A DNA stretch of 64,000 bases from Mycobacterium sp. UM_CSW (lineage in GTDB: Bacteria > Actinomycetota > Actinomycetes > Mycobacteriales > Mycobacteriaceae): assembly GCF_000455205.1 (NCBI RefSeq), contig NZ_AUWQ01000031.1, positions 25,418-89,417 of the forward strand, in the 5' to 3' direction. The position numbers and the translations under genes were made by a program. Below the pieces are notes generated by a model that saw only the letters and a list, made by a program, of their open reading frames with translations, ran no database searches and was not told where the DNA came from. The stretch's first letter is position 1. Every line of letters starts with the position of its first letter. Positions 18,051-26,341 of this stretch are shown here, piece by piece.

Positions 18051-18524
18051 TCAACCAGACTTAGCCAGCCGCATGCCGAGCTCGCCCGGCGGCACCAGAT
18101 GCCCCTCGGCGCAGCGGATTTCGACGCTCACCTCGGCGCCGCAGCCTACGTGCGTGAGTCGCAGCCGGTGACGGCCCGGCAGGTGCCGGCGGCCCCACTC
18201 GAACATCGCCCAGACCACCGGCATGAAATCGACGCCAGCCTGGGTCAGCACGTACTCTTCTCGGGCCCGCTGCCCCGGCTCGCGGTAGGGCCGCCGCTCC
18301 AGCAGGCCCAGCTCGACTAGCTCGGCAAGCCGCGCCGACGTGGCCGCCTTCGTGATGCCGACCCGGCGGGCGAAGTCGTCGAACCGGGTGGTGCCGTAAT
18401 ACGCCTCGCGCATGATCAGCATCGCGGACTTGGTGCCGACCACCGCCATGGTCTTCTCGATCGCGCACTCACCGACCGGCGACCACTTCTCGCGGTCCGC
18501 CAGAGCGCCTTGAAGGAATGTCAT
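18051..18524 (-). CDS. HxlR-family winged-helix regulator
   Basis: A 157-aa regulator. The winged helix covers about residues 15-105, with the HxlR signature CAIEKTMAVVGTKSAMLIMRE and RFDDFARRVGITKAATSARLAELVELGLLERRPY. A C-terminal extension with CGAEVSVEIRCAEGHLVPP may bind metal or respond to thiol stress, since it carries two Cys. The ATG at 18524 was chosen because a near-perfect GGAGGTGATC lies 3-12 nt upstream; a GTG three codons earlier would lie inside it. It is divergent from a thiolase operon, and the palindrome between them is the likely operator. Confidence 0.9.
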   Translation of the reverse strand: MTFLQGALADREKWSPVGECAIEKTMAVVGTKSAMLIMREAYYGTTRFDDFARRVGITKAATSARLAELVELGLLERRPYREPGQRAREEYVLTQAGVDFMPVVWAMFEWGRRHLPGRHRLRLTHVGCGAEVSVEIRCAEGHLVPPGELGMRLAKSG

Positions 18525-18556
18525 GTAGATCACCTCCCAGTCTGGGTTGATTTTAG

Positions 18557-18582
18557 TGTACCCAGATGTTTACCTGGGTACA
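18557..18582. promoter_or_regulatory. 26-bp operator between HxlR and thiolase genes
   Basis: TGTACCCAG and its exact reverse complement CTGGGTACA flank an 8-nt spacer, 33 bp before the HxlR start and 38 bp before the thiolase start. Perfect 9-bp arms with this spacing suit a dimeric winged-helix regulator. The adjacent HxlR protein is the obvious candidate, autoregulating and controlling the divergent operon. Confidence 0.65.
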
Positions 18583-18620
18583 GCTAGCAATACCTAGCTA
18601 CTAGGCCTCAAGGAGGAGCC

Positions 18621-19802
18621 ATGGTTCAAGGTCGCGACGCCGTCATCGTCGGTGCGGTACGCACCCCGATCGGCAAGGGCAAGGCCAGCGGCGCGCTGCA
18701 CGACGTGCTGCCCGCCGACCTGCTGGCGCACAGCCTGCGCGAACTGGTAGCCCGCACGGGCGTCGACCCGGAGCGCATCGACGACGTCATCGCCGGTGCC
18801 GTCACCCAGGCGGGCGACCAGGCCGTCAACATCGCGCGCAACGCGCTGCTGGGCGCGGGATTCCCGGAGTCGGTTCCCGGCGTCACCATCGACCGGCAGT
18901 GCGGCAGCAGCCAGCAGGCGATCAGTTTCGCCGCGCAGGGCGTGCTGGCCGGCGCCTACGACCTCGTCGTCGCGGGTGGCGTCGAGTCGATGAGCCGCGT
19001 CCCGATGGGTAGCTCGGTGCTGCCCGGCAGCGACCCGTTCGGTCACGACATGGCGCAGCGCTACCCCGACGAGCTTGTCCCGCAGGGCATCAGCGCCGAG
19101 CTGATCGCCGCGAAGTGGGGCTTCTCGCGCACCCAGCTCGACGAGTTCTCCGCCGGCAGCCACGACAAGGCCGCCCGCGCCACCAAGGACGGGCTGTTCG
19201 ACAACGAGCTGATCCCGATCGCGGGGCTGGCCACCGACGAGATCATCCGGCCTGGCACCACGGTCGAGACGCTGGCCGCCCTGCAGCCCGCGTTCTACAG
19301 CGACGCGATGAACGAGCGCTTCCCGCAGATCAAGTGGGAGATCACGCCCGGTAACTCGTCGCCGCTGTCCGACGGCAGCGCCGCGGTGTTGATCACCACC
19401 AGCGAGGTCGCCAAACAACTCGGACTCCGTCCGCTGGCGCGCATCCACACCACCACCGTGGTGGGCTCCGACCCGCTGTACATGCTGACCGGGGTCATCC
19501 CGGCTACGGAGAAGGTGCTGCGCCGCGCCGGGCTGACGCTGGCCGACATCGACCTGTTCGAGGTGAACGAGGCCTTCGCGCCCGTCGTCCTCGCCTGGGC
19601 GCACGACACCGGGGCCGACCTGGCCAAGACGAACGTCAACGGCGGCGCCATCGCGATCGGCCACCCGCTCGGGGCCAGCGGCGCGCGCATCATGACCACC
19701 CTGGTCAACGCTCTGGAACAGCGCGGCGGACGCTATGGGCTGCAGACGATGTGCGAGGGCGGCGGCATGGCCAACGCCACCATCATCGAGCGGTTGGGCT
19801 AA
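18621..19802 (+). CDS. acetyl-CoA acyltransferase (thiolase)
   Basis: A 393-aa thiolase that cleaves 3-ketoacyl-CoA with CoA, or runs in reverse. The nucleophile is Cys94 in DRQCGSSQQA. EVNEAFAP, GGAIAIGHPLGASGARI (catalytic His) and MCEGGGMANATI (second Cys) complete the active site. A strong AAGGAGGAGCC precedes ATG 18621. It is first in an operon with an NmrA-like protein (8-nt gap) and a DUF302 protein, under a likely HxlR operator. No beta-oxidation partner is in the operon, so the substrate is uncertain. A role in detoxification or in catabolism of an unusual acyl chain is possible. Confidence 0.93.
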   Translation: MVQGRDAVIVGAVRTPIGKGKASGALHDVLPADLLAHSLRELVARTGVDPERIDDVIAGAVTQAGDQAVNIARNALLGAGFPESVPGVTIDRQCGSSQQAISFAAQGVLAGAYDLVVAGGVESMSRVPMGSSVLPGSDPFGHDMAQRYPDELVPQGISAELIAAKWGFSRTQLDEFSAGSHDKAARATKDGLFDNELIPIAGLATDEIIRPGTTVETLAALQPAFYSDAMNERFPQIKWEITPGNSSPLSDGSAAVLITTSEVAKQLGLRPLARIHTTTVVGSDPLYMLTGVIPATEKVLRRAGLTLADIDLFEVNEAFAPVVLAWAHDTGADLAKTNVNGGAIAIGHPLGASGARIMTTLVNALEQRGGRYGLQTMCEGGGMANATIIERLG

Positions 19803-19810
19803 CCGCGGCC

Positions 19811-20704
19811 ATGACAAGGATCCTGGTGACCACCGCCAATGGTGATACCGGCCGTCCGATGGTCGATTGCCTGCTCGACCTCGGACTGCCGGTCACGGCG
19901 ATGGTCCGACGGGACGACGACCGCGCCCAACGCCTCCGCGACGCCGGTGCCGAAGTTGTGGTCGGAGACCAGCTCAATCTCGGTGACGTGCGCGCAGCAC
20001 TCGACGGCGTGCAGCGCGCCTACTTCAATTTCCCGGTCGGTGAGGGACTCGTTGAAGCGGCGGTGATGTTCGCCCAGGCGGCCAGAGAGCAAAACCTCGA
20101 GCTGATCGTCAACATGAGCCACATTCAGTCGCGACCGCGGGCCCGGAGCAAGGCCACGCAGAATCACTGGCTTTCCGAGCAGGTATTCGACTGGTCGGGG
20201 ATTCCGACGACCAATCTGCGGGTCACGTTCTTCATGGAATGGCTGACTTACATCGCCGCGTTGATCCGCGCCGGCCGCTATGTCATGCCCTTTGACGCCG
20301 ACAGTCGCTTTGCTCCAATCGCCGCACGAGACATCGCGTTGACCGCCGCGACCATCTTGAGCGATCCGCACGGGCACGGCAGCCGGACGTACACCCTGAC
20401 CGGCCCGGTCGAGTACAGCCACCAGGAACTGGCTGCCGAGGTCGGCCGCGTCCTCGGTCGAGAACTCCCGTTCGAAAGCGTAACCGCGACAACATTTCTG
20501 GACCTTATCGGGATTCCCGACGACACCGCCAAGCTGAGGCACTTCGAGGCTGTGGCGATCGACCAGCGCGAAGGGCGCCTGGCCGGCATCAGTGATGCGG
20601 CCCTCAAGATCATCGGCCGCCCGCTCACCACGGTCGAGGACTTCGTCAACGACCACCGCTCGGCGTTCGAACAAAACCACGACAGGGAGGCCGAACATGT
20701 CTGA
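19811..20704 (+). CDS. NmrA-like NAD(P)-binding protein
   Basis: A 297-aa atypical short-chain dehydrogenase of the NmrA/HSCARG type. The N-terminal glycine motif is ILVTTANGDTGRPMVD and NAD(P)-binding strands follow with MVRRDDDRA. The fold continues through PFDADSRFAPIAARDIA. Members are redox sensors or reductases such as quinone oxidoreductases, and there is no classical YxxxK pair in the expected place. It starts 8 nt after the thiolase stop and its end overlaps the DUF302 gene by 8 nt, a tight operon. In an HxlR-controlled unit a quinone or aldehyde stress role is plausible, but inferred. Confidence 0.86.
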   Translation: MTRILVTTANGDTGRPMVDCLLDLGLPVTAMVRRDDDRAQRLRDAGAEVVVGDQLNLGDVRAALDGVQRAYFNFPVGEGLVEAAVMFAQAAREQNLELIVNMSHIQSRPRARSKATQNHWLSEQVFDWSGIPTTNLRVTFFMEWLTYIAALIRAGRYVMPFDADSRFAPIAARDIALTAATILSDPHGHGSRTYTLTGPVEYSHQELAAEVGRVLGRELPFESVTATTFLDLIGIPDDTAKLRHFEAVAIDQREGRLAGISDAALKIIGRPLTTVEDFVNDHRSAFEQNHDREAEHV

Positions 20705-21197
20705 GCGCACCGAAATCAAGTTCGACGGCATACGGGTCCGCTACGACAGCGCCAAGGGTTTCGACGAGCTGGTCGCTGCGCTGCTGGCCGACATCGGCGA
20801 CAAACCGGTACCGATCAACGAGATCGCCCAGGCGCATGACGACTGGGAATCGTATCGGCAGGACGTCGAACAATACGTCGGGCCAAGCGGATTCATGCTG
20901 TTCGGCTTGTTCGACCACGGCGCATGGACCATCAAGGCCGGCATCGACCGCAAGGTGCTGCGGGTCATCCTCGGCAACCCGCTGATCGCGATCACGATGC
21001 TGCGCCACGACGTGACCGCGGGCTTGTTCGCCCCGGTCGAACTGCTGCTGACCGACGAAGGCGAAGGCAGCAGCCTGACCTACGTCAAGCCGTCGTCGCT
21101 GATGGTTGTCGAGGAAAATCCCGAATTGCTCAGCGCCGCAGAGGCGCTGGACGCGAAGCTGGACGCCCTGGCCAGCAAGGTGGCCAACGGCGCGTAG
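20697..21197 (+). CDS. DUF302-domain protein
   Basis: A 166-aa protein with a DUF302-like domain (residues about 25-130; IRVRYDSAKGFDELVAALLADIGD, then VILGNPLIAITMLRHDVTAGLFAPVELLL). DUF302 proteins have no established biochemical role. The pattern NPLIA plus a short peptide ending in PVELLLTDEG is typical. There is no signal peptide, so it is cytoplasmic. The ATG at 20697 overlaps the NmrA-like stop, so it is translationally coupled as the third gene of the HxlR-controlled operon. A convergent nitrilase follows. Confidence 0.82.
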   Translation: MSERTEIKFDGIRVRYDSAKGFDELVAALLADIGDKPVPINEIAQAHDDWESYRQDVEQYVGPSGFMLFGLFDHGAWTIKAGIDRKVLRVILGNPLIAITMLRHDVTAGLFAPVELLLTDEGEGSSLTYVKPSSLMVVEENPELLSAAEALDAKLDALASKVANGA

Positions 21198-21221
21198 CGC
21201 GCCAGATGGCATGGGCCGCGT

Positions 21222-22193
21222 TCAACGAGTGAACATCTCGCGGACGTAGGGCAGCGTCGTCGACAAGTAGTACTGGTGGCCGGTCTCGAGGTCACGTTCC
21301 CATTGGCGATAAACCGCTTCGGGAAACTCGGCGATCCAGAAGCTGTCCGGTACCGCGTCCGGCTCGTCCGATACGGGACCGAGCGTGACGTCAGCGGTGA
21401 TAACGCCTTCGCCTTCTTCGCGAGACATCCGCGCGAGAATGCGGCCGTTACCGTCGACGATTTGAGCCTCGCCCAGGTAGCGAGACGGGTAGCTCTCGCC
21501 CGAAGCAGGCCAGGACTGCCCAACGAACCGTCCCGCGTGCGCGGCGTGAACCACCGGCACCCCAAGCATTCTGGCGAATCGGCTCGGCGCGGCCTTCATG
21601 ATTTCGAGGCCGAAATCGGCTGCAGGACCATCCGACTGCCCGCTGTCCTTTCCGCCCCACCATCCCGAACCGCCCACCACGATGTCGACCTTTCCCTTCA
21701 ACCGCGCGGCCGTCCTGGATCGGATGAGCTCCCAACAAAGCGCCGCGCCGATATTGCCTTGCGGCGTGTTCAGAACGCCGTCGTCGTCCCCTCCGATGTA
21801 GTAGCAGTTCTCCCAGAACGTCGGGTCATCCTTGTCGTGTCGGTGGCTACTTCCGTCGGGTAGCGCCAGAACAAAGGTGTTATAGACGTGGCCGTCGCGC
21901 CACGCCAGGAACGACCCGCCGACAATGGCGTTGCCTTCGCGCGCCAAGTCAGAGAGCAACTGGGCCGGCGACCCGTCGATCGCCCGAGTCGTCGACGCCA
22001 TGTGCGGGAAGAACGCATTGCCGGAGGCGAATAGCTCCGGCAGGATGACCAAGTTTGCGCCGCGCTCGAAAGCGACCCGGACGAGGCGTTGCGCCATAGC
22101 CAGGTTGGCGTCGACATCCCCCAATTCGGCGAGCATCTGAATCGCCGCGACACGAATCGTCGGCGACGGGGCGGCCGCAATGTCGTTCGACAT
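21222..22193 (-). CDS. carbon-nitrogen hydrolase (nitrilase superfamily)
   Basis: A 323-aa nitrilase-superfamily enzyme with the full Glu-Lys-Cys triad: Glu53 in LPELFASGN, Lys121 in DKDDPTFWEN and Cys153 in ALCWELIR. It hydrolyses a nitrile or amide C-N bond of unknown identity. The N-terminus (TIRVAAIQM) starts the alpha-beta-beta-alpha sandwich. The ATG at 22193 was chosen because the longer frame adds a non-homologous stretch (MRASGGSFSW). A convergent neighbour is the DUF302 gene and a divergent neighbour is an orphan family gene. It may belong with neither. Confidence 0.9.
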   Translation of the reverse strand: MSNDIAAAPSPTIRVAAIQMLAELGDVDANLAMAQRLVRVAFERGANLVILPELFASGNAFFPHMASTTRAIDGSPAQLLSDLAREGNAIVGGSFLAWRDGHVYNTFVLALPDGSSHRHDKDDPTFWENCYYIGGDDDGVLNTPQGNIGAALCWELIRSRTAARLKGKVDIVVGGSGWWGGKDSGQSDGPAADFGLEIMKAAPSRFARMLGVPVVHAAHAGRFVGQSWPASGESYPSRYLGEAQIVDGNGRILARMSREEGEGVITADVTLGPVSDEPDAVPDSFWIAEFPEAVYRQWERDLETGHQYYLSTTLPYVREMFTR

Positions 22194-22315
22194 CGCCCGG
22201 ATGATACCCGCACGGCGAGCCTCCGACCAGGAAAAAGACCCGCCGGACGCGCGCATCGCAGGAACTGCGGGTGCGGACGCGACGTAGAGTACGTGTGGAG
22301 CAAGGGAGCACCGCG

Positions 22316-22978
22316 ATGGCTGAAAATGAGCCCACCTCGGGTGGCGGGTCCGGCAACTACAGCAACAGCGCTATTACGGGAGTGGGCTCCGGAGGACCGC
22401 TTCCCCATTCCCGCGAGGAGCAAATACTCGCTGCCAAAATATCGCGGGCCATGTTGTCGGGTCCGCGCCACATCACCAGGGATGCCACCGTTGCCGACAT
22501 GGACGAACAAGGCAACCGCGTGGTGCTTCGCCAGGGAACCAACGACTGGGTGTGCTTCCCGGGTGATGAGAACAAAATCGGCGATGTTCCCATGTGCGCC
22601 GATCCCAACGGTCTGCAGTGGATGGACGACCTCAAGGCCCGCAAGCCGGCACCGACCAATACCGCTCCCGGGATCATCTACATGCTCTGCGGCGCAATGC
22701 AGCACAGCAACACCGATCCTTTCGACAAGACCAGTCCCGCCATTCCCATTGGCCCGCACTGGATGATCATCTGGCCCTACAACGCGGCGCGCGACGGTCT
22801 GCCCAACACCGTGCGCGATGCGGGGGCCTGGGTGATGTTCGATGGAACGCCCTACGCCTATCTGCACATCTGCGGTACGCCCTGGGCCGGAAACGAGTAC
22901 ACCCCCGACCAGGTCCCCGTGTGGACGATGCGGTACAGCCCACCGGCCGAGCCGCCGGCGAATAACCCTCGCCCGTAA
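22316..22978 (+). CDS. conserved hypothetical protein, orphan bacterial family
   Basis: A 220-aa protein with no signal peptide, though its start is polar and Gly/Ser rich. The conserved-looking core runs from REEQILAAKISRAM through VLRQGTNDWVCFPGD, DVPMCADPNGLQWMDDLKA, PGIIYMLCGAMQHSNTDPF and GPHWMIIWPYN. From memory it matches a widespread uncharacterised family found in proteobacteria and actinobacteria, but I cannot name a function. Three Cys and several His could bind a metal. The ribosome-binding site AAGGGAG precedes the ATG. It is divergent from the nitrilase with about 120 bp between. Confidence 0.75.
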   Translation: MAENEPTSGGGSGNYSNSAITGVGSGGPLPHSREEQILAAKISRAMLSGPRHITRDATVADMDEQGNRVVLRQGTNDWVCFPGDENKIGDVPMCADPNGLQWMDDLKARKPAPTNTAPGIIYMLCGAMQHSNTDPFDKTSPAIPIGPHWMIIWPYNAARDGLPNTVRDAGAWVMFDGTPYAYLHICGTPWAGNEYTPDQVPVWTMRYSPPAEPPANNPRP

Positions 22979-23011
22979 GGGTTTCCGTCCAGTGGCGTCC
23001 CGAGCGGTGTG

Positions 23012-24379
23012 TCAGATTTGAAGCGACGAGCTCCCTAGCCCGGCGATGCCGCCGTGTGCGAAGGCAGCCCAGTAACCGCGCGTCCTGCGAGCCACATCGG
23101 CGTCGATGGGATCGGGTTCGGGGCCAAGCATTGGCGCGTCGGCCCAGCACTCTGGAGAGCCGAAAAGCAGCGGCAGCTCGATGCAATGGCATGAGCGAAA
23201 CGGCGCGCCTGGCGGTGACCAGTCCACGCGGAAAGTCGCTGCGGCACCGCCATGTGAAATCCAAGATCTGGCGAGTTCGAGCGCCGGCCGGCCGAATATC
23301 CGCCGGGTCACCACGTCGCCGAGCAGTCGAGCGGCGGCCCGACCCGGTGGGCCAAGGCGCTGGAGTCGTTGCCCTCGCGAGTCCATGGCGACGAACGCGT
23401 CCGCATCATTGCGGGCGTAGCCGACGAGCATCTCAATTCGGGCTGCCGCGTCGGCAAGTTTGCGACTTTCGTCGCGGGCGGAAGGTAGCGGGTCCATGCC
23501 ATCGATCGGTGCGAACGGGAACCCGCCGACCAGTCCGAATCGCTGTGCCGTTGTCACAGCGGCGGTTTGAGCGTTGAGAAGCTGCTCGACGCTGGCCTCG
23601 CCCGGGGCCACACCGCCAAGCGCGCCGGTCACCGCTTCTCGCATTGCCGCCGTCATCGCCTCCCTGCCGCTTCGCACACCGAGCGGGGCACTTTGCAGGA
23701 TGGCGCGGTGGAACAGACCCGTCGCTTCCTCACTGAGGATCAGTGACAACACCGAATCTCCGCCCGCCGACTGGCCGAAGATCGTCACTTGCGATGGGTC
23801 GCCGCCGAACGCCGCGATGTGCTGCTGGGTCCAACGCAACGCCATGATCTGATCCCGCAGCCCCAAGTTCTCTTCCCCGCCCGCGTTGGGGTTGAGGTAT
23901 CCGAAGATGCCGAGCCGGTAGCTGACGGTGACGACGACGACGCGACCCTCCCCGGCCAGCGCATCGGGGTCGTACTTGGGCGCCTCCCCGCTGCCCGACA
24001 TGTACGCCCCACCGTGGAACCACACCATCACCGGGAGTCCCTGAGCGCCGGAAGGCGCTGTGACGCTGAGTATCTGACATTGCTCGCTGACGGCGAGGCC
24101 CTCGACCACCGGGCCATTCACGAAATCCAAACGTGACGGCAACTGCGGACACACCGGACCGCGCCTCGTCGCATCGCGCACATCGGTATGCCGTGGAGCG
24201 GGAACCGGCGCGGAGAATCGTTCGGCGGTCGCGTAGGGAATGCCGTGCGCCCTGATCAGAACGCCGTCATCGTCGACAAGTAGCGGACCGCAATCCGCGT
24301 CAAGGCGTCGTTGCGCCACCAGGTCACCGTACCGATCCGGGAAAAGCCGCATCCGAACCCCCGACGCAATGTCCGTCAT
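23012..24379 (-). CDS. type-B carboxylesterase/lipase
   Basis: A 455-aa alpha/beta hydrolase of the carboxylesterase type-B family. HGGAYMSGSG (residues 122-131) is the oxyanion motif and Ser204 in FGQSAGGDS is the nucleophile. PCPQL and the rest of the N-terminal half are typical. A His-containing region near HCIELPLLFG likely completes the triad. It is somewhat shorter than the usual 500 aa, with a short C-terminus. It has no signal peptide. It is divergent from the F420-type oxidoreductase gene with a 171-bp gap containing an inverted repeat. Confidence 0.9.
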   Translation of the reverse strand: MTDIASGVRMRLFPDRYGDLVAQRRLDADCGPLLVDDDGVLIRAHGIPYATAERFSAPVPAPRHTDVRDATRRGPVCPQLPSRLDFVNGPVVEGLAVSEQCQILSVTAPSGAQGLPVMVWFHGGAYMSGSGEAPKYDPDALAGEGRVVVVTVSYRLGIFGYLNPNAGGEENLGLRDQIMALRWTQQHIAAFGGDPSQVTIFGQSAGGDSVLSLILSEEATGLFHRAILQSAPLGVRSGREAMTAAMREAVTGALGGVAPGEASVEQLLNAQTAAVTTAQRFGLVGGFPFAPIDGMDPLPSARDESRKLADAAARIEMLVGYARNDADAFVAMDSRGQRLQRLGPPGRAAARLLGDVVTRRIFGRPALELARSWISHGGAAATFRVDWSPPGAPFRSCHCIELPLLFGSPECWADAPMLGPEPDPIDADVARRTRGYWAAFAHGGIAGLGSSSLQI

Positions 24380-24418
24380 GGACCACTGCTCGCCGCGGCG
24401 TGGAATTTCCAGGGCCTT

Positions 24419-24444
24419 TGGTCAGTCTCTTCGACAACTGACCA
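24419..24444. promoter_or_regulatory. inverted repeat in the esterase / F420-oxidoreductase divergent promoter
   Basis: TGGTCAGT and ACTGACCA (8-bp perfect arms) flank a 10-nt spacer, 39 bp before the esterase start and 106 bp before the oxidoreductase start. Position and size fit an operator. No regulator gene is adjacent. Confidence 0.45.
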
Positions 24445-24550
24445 CAGAAGGTCTGACAGCGTGACGGCACATGGTTGCACGATCGGCCTGGCAAAATCAC
24501 TCATGGAGGCGCGTCGTGCGGCCTCGTTTCGTTTGCGGGAGGAGTCATCC

Positions 24551-25051
24551 ATGAGCGACGCCGATGCGGCATCAATCCGAGCGGCGCGCAGTGACTGGGT
24601 CAGCGAGCACCTCAAGGCGTACCTGACCTCCGGCGGCACGCGAGGCCACATCATGGATGTGAGTGCGGTCGGGGGACGCGAACTGACCACGCACTGCTTG
24701 ATCAAGGTCGTCGGTCGCAAATCGGGTAAGAGCTATATCAGACCGTTGATCTACGGCAACGTCGGCGGGGAGATCGTGATCGTCGCATCCAAGGGAGGCG
24801 CCGACACGCACCCGGAGTGGTACCTGAATGTCTTACAGAGCAACACGATTGGCGTTCAGATCGCCACCCAGGCATTCGAGGCCACGTGGCGGGAGCCCGA
24901 AGGCGAGGAACGCCATGAGGTGTGGGCGTACATGGCGCACCTGTATCCGCCCTACCTCGCCTACCAGAAATCAACCAGTCGTCAGATCCCGCTGGTGATG
25001 TTGACACCCGTCCGTGCGATCGACGTCTTCTCCGCGGAGCACTCAGGCTAG
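24551..25051 (+). CDS. deazaflavin (F420)-dependent nitroreductase family protein
   Basis: A 166-aa protein of the Ddn-like F420-dependent oxidoreductase family. It has the split-barrel pattern HCLIKVVGRKSGKSYIRPLIYGNVGGEIVIVASKGGADTHPEWYLNV with the KGG and HPxWxxN segments that bind F420. Such enzymes reduce quinones and, in M. tuberculosis, activate nitroimidazole prodrugs. The ATG at 24551 has GGGAGGAGTCATCC upstream. The natural substrate is not deducible. It has a divergent esterase and is followed by small hypothetical genes. Confidence 0.9.
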   Translation: MSDADAASIRAARSDWVSEHLKAYLTSGGTRGHIMDVSAVGGRELTTHCLIKVVGRKSGKSYIRPLIYGNVGGEIVIVASKGGADTHPEWYLNVLQSNTIGVQIATQAFEATWREPEGEERHEVWAYMAHLYPPYLAYQKSTSRQIPLVMLTPVRAIDVFSAEHSG

Positions 25052-25098
25052 CGGGCGGTCGAGTCGGGCGGATGCCATTAAACGTCGTCCGCGGAGCC

Positions 25099-25503
25099 CT
25101 AGTGCTGCGTCGAGCGCCCGGAGCGCGACCTCGCCGCCGTGCGCGGCCGCCTCGACGGCCGCGAGCCGGAGCGGCCCTTGGCTCCAGATCGCGACGCGAC
25201 GCGCCGGGTCGACCCGCCGTCGGAGCGATGGGTCAGATAATGCACCCCCAAAAGTGTGCCGCCGACGGGCAATAACAGCGGCCACTCCACCAGACCGACC
25301 GCACCGACCGCGGCCACCGTCAGTGCCGCCGCGGGAATGGACCGGCTTCCGGTGCTCAGGCCGCTTTGGACACCGCCGACCACACCCTGGACACCGCCGA
25401 CCACTCCATTGACAGCCGCACCGCCGATCGCGCCGGCCGCCGCAACGCTGGCGTCGACCGTGCGACTGGCCGCATGCAGCGTTCCTCTCAAGACGTCCAT
25501 CAT
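25099..25503 (-). CDS. small hydrophobic protein with basic tail
   Basis: A 134-aa orphan. Residues 1-60 are Ala/Gly/Val rich, with a repeated VVGGVQGVVGGVQSG segment. One or two hydrophobic helices follow (AALTVAAVGAVGLVEWPLLLPVGGTLLGVHYL). The last 45 residues are Arg/Ser-rich and strongly basic (RRVASRSGAKGRSGSR). It has two adjacent ATGs after GGAGGAGCA, and the upstream one was taken. The design resembles other small mycobacterial proteins with a short membrane segment and a cationic tail, possibly membrane- and DNA- or lipid-associating. No function can be given. Confidence 0.6.
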   Translation of the reverse strand: MMDVLRGTLHAASRTVDASVAAAGAIGGAAVNGVVGGVQGVVGGVQSGLSTGSRSIPAAALTVAAVGAVGLVEWPLLLPVGGTLLGVHYLTHRSDGGSTRRVASRSGAKGRSGSRPSRRPRTAARSRSGRSTQH

Positions 25504-25606
25504 TGCTCCTCCATCTGTCTCCAATTCAGCGGCCCTTCAACGGGATTCGGTGCTCGTATGGCGAGCACGATCTGCGGCTGCACCCCTAGCGAGCGTTCCG
25601 GATTCG

Positions 25607-25828
25607 CTACGCTCCCGACGCCGACTTGGCCAGTTCTTCCCTGGCGCGGCGCTCTACCAGCAGTGGAACGAAATCGCGCAAGGTGCAGTGGCTAAACCGC
25701 CCATAGGTTTGCTCGACTACCTGCGCGACATGTGTGTGCGATAGTTGCGCGTACTTTTGGGCAAGACGACGCTGAACCGCCTCGATCTGTGCCCGCTCTT
25801 CTTGAGGCACACCCGCGACCCCATACAC
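25607..25828 (-). CDS. three-helix bundle dimerization domain protein
   Basis: A 73-aa protein, mostly helical: EERAQIEAVQRRLAQKYAQLSHTHVAQVVEQTYGRF, then TLRDFVPLLVERRAREELAK. The pattern matches the small mycobacterial three-helix bundle dimerization domain proteins, whose partners are mostly unknown. The start is a GTG (25828), with another in-frame GTG at 25810 as an alternative. There are no transmembrane segments. It stands alone in the accessory region. Confidence 0.7.
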   Translation of the reverse strand: MYGVAGVPQEERAQIEAVQRRLAQKYAQLSHTHVAQVVEQTYGRFSHCTLRDFVPLLVERRAREELAKSASGA

Positions 25829-26045
25829 CGAAAGATTTTAACCTGGTAGTCGCCACAAATAAACGCCGCGTTCACTCTCGGTTGCCGACGGCGAATTGGC
25901 GCGGGAGAGCGGATGCGGCTCACAGGCCGGAGAAACACCGCGCGTGCGGAAGGGCAAGGGCGCCAGGCGTTTCCGCGGGGTCATTTTGCGAAGTTTTGTC
26001 GCCAGAAAGGCGGCGGGTTGCAAATGGGTGGGGGAAGATCGCTCG

Positions 26046-26315
26046 ATGGATAGGCGCCAGGTCGCTCAGGCTTCCGAGTTCGTCCGAGCCTTGCGCGTCC
26101 AGCTAGGCGAGATGACCAGCCAGCTATCTCGGATAGAACGGCTCAATCTGACGGCGAACAACAGCCGAGCGTGCGCACTGCGGGTCGAAGCGGCCAATCT
26201 GCGCCGCGACATCAAAGAAGCACAGTCTCTCGTCGATCGACTCGAACGTCGCTACCTCGAGCGACATGTCGGAAATAGAGTTCCGCGGGCTGCGCCGAGG
26301 CCCGTCAGGGGTTAA
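26046..26315 (+). CDS. small coiled-coil protein
   Basis: An 89-aa helical protein with alternating charged and hydrophobic residues (RALRVQLGEMTSQLSRIERL, then VEAANLRRDIKEAQSLVDRLERRYLERH), a coiled-coil signature, and a basic tail. The ATG at 26046 has GGGGGAAGATCGC upstream. The longer frame back to 25896 adds a basic non-homologous stretch and is rejected. No family was recognised. It may be a small structural or DNA-associated protein, and could also be spurious. Confidence 0.5.
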   Translation: MDRRQVAQASEFVRALRVQLGEMTSQLSRIERLNLTANNSRACALRVEAANLRRDIKEAQSLVDRLERRYLERHVGNRVPRAAPRPVRG

Positions 26316-26341
26316 GGGCCAAGCCGGACCGCTGGCGCCCC

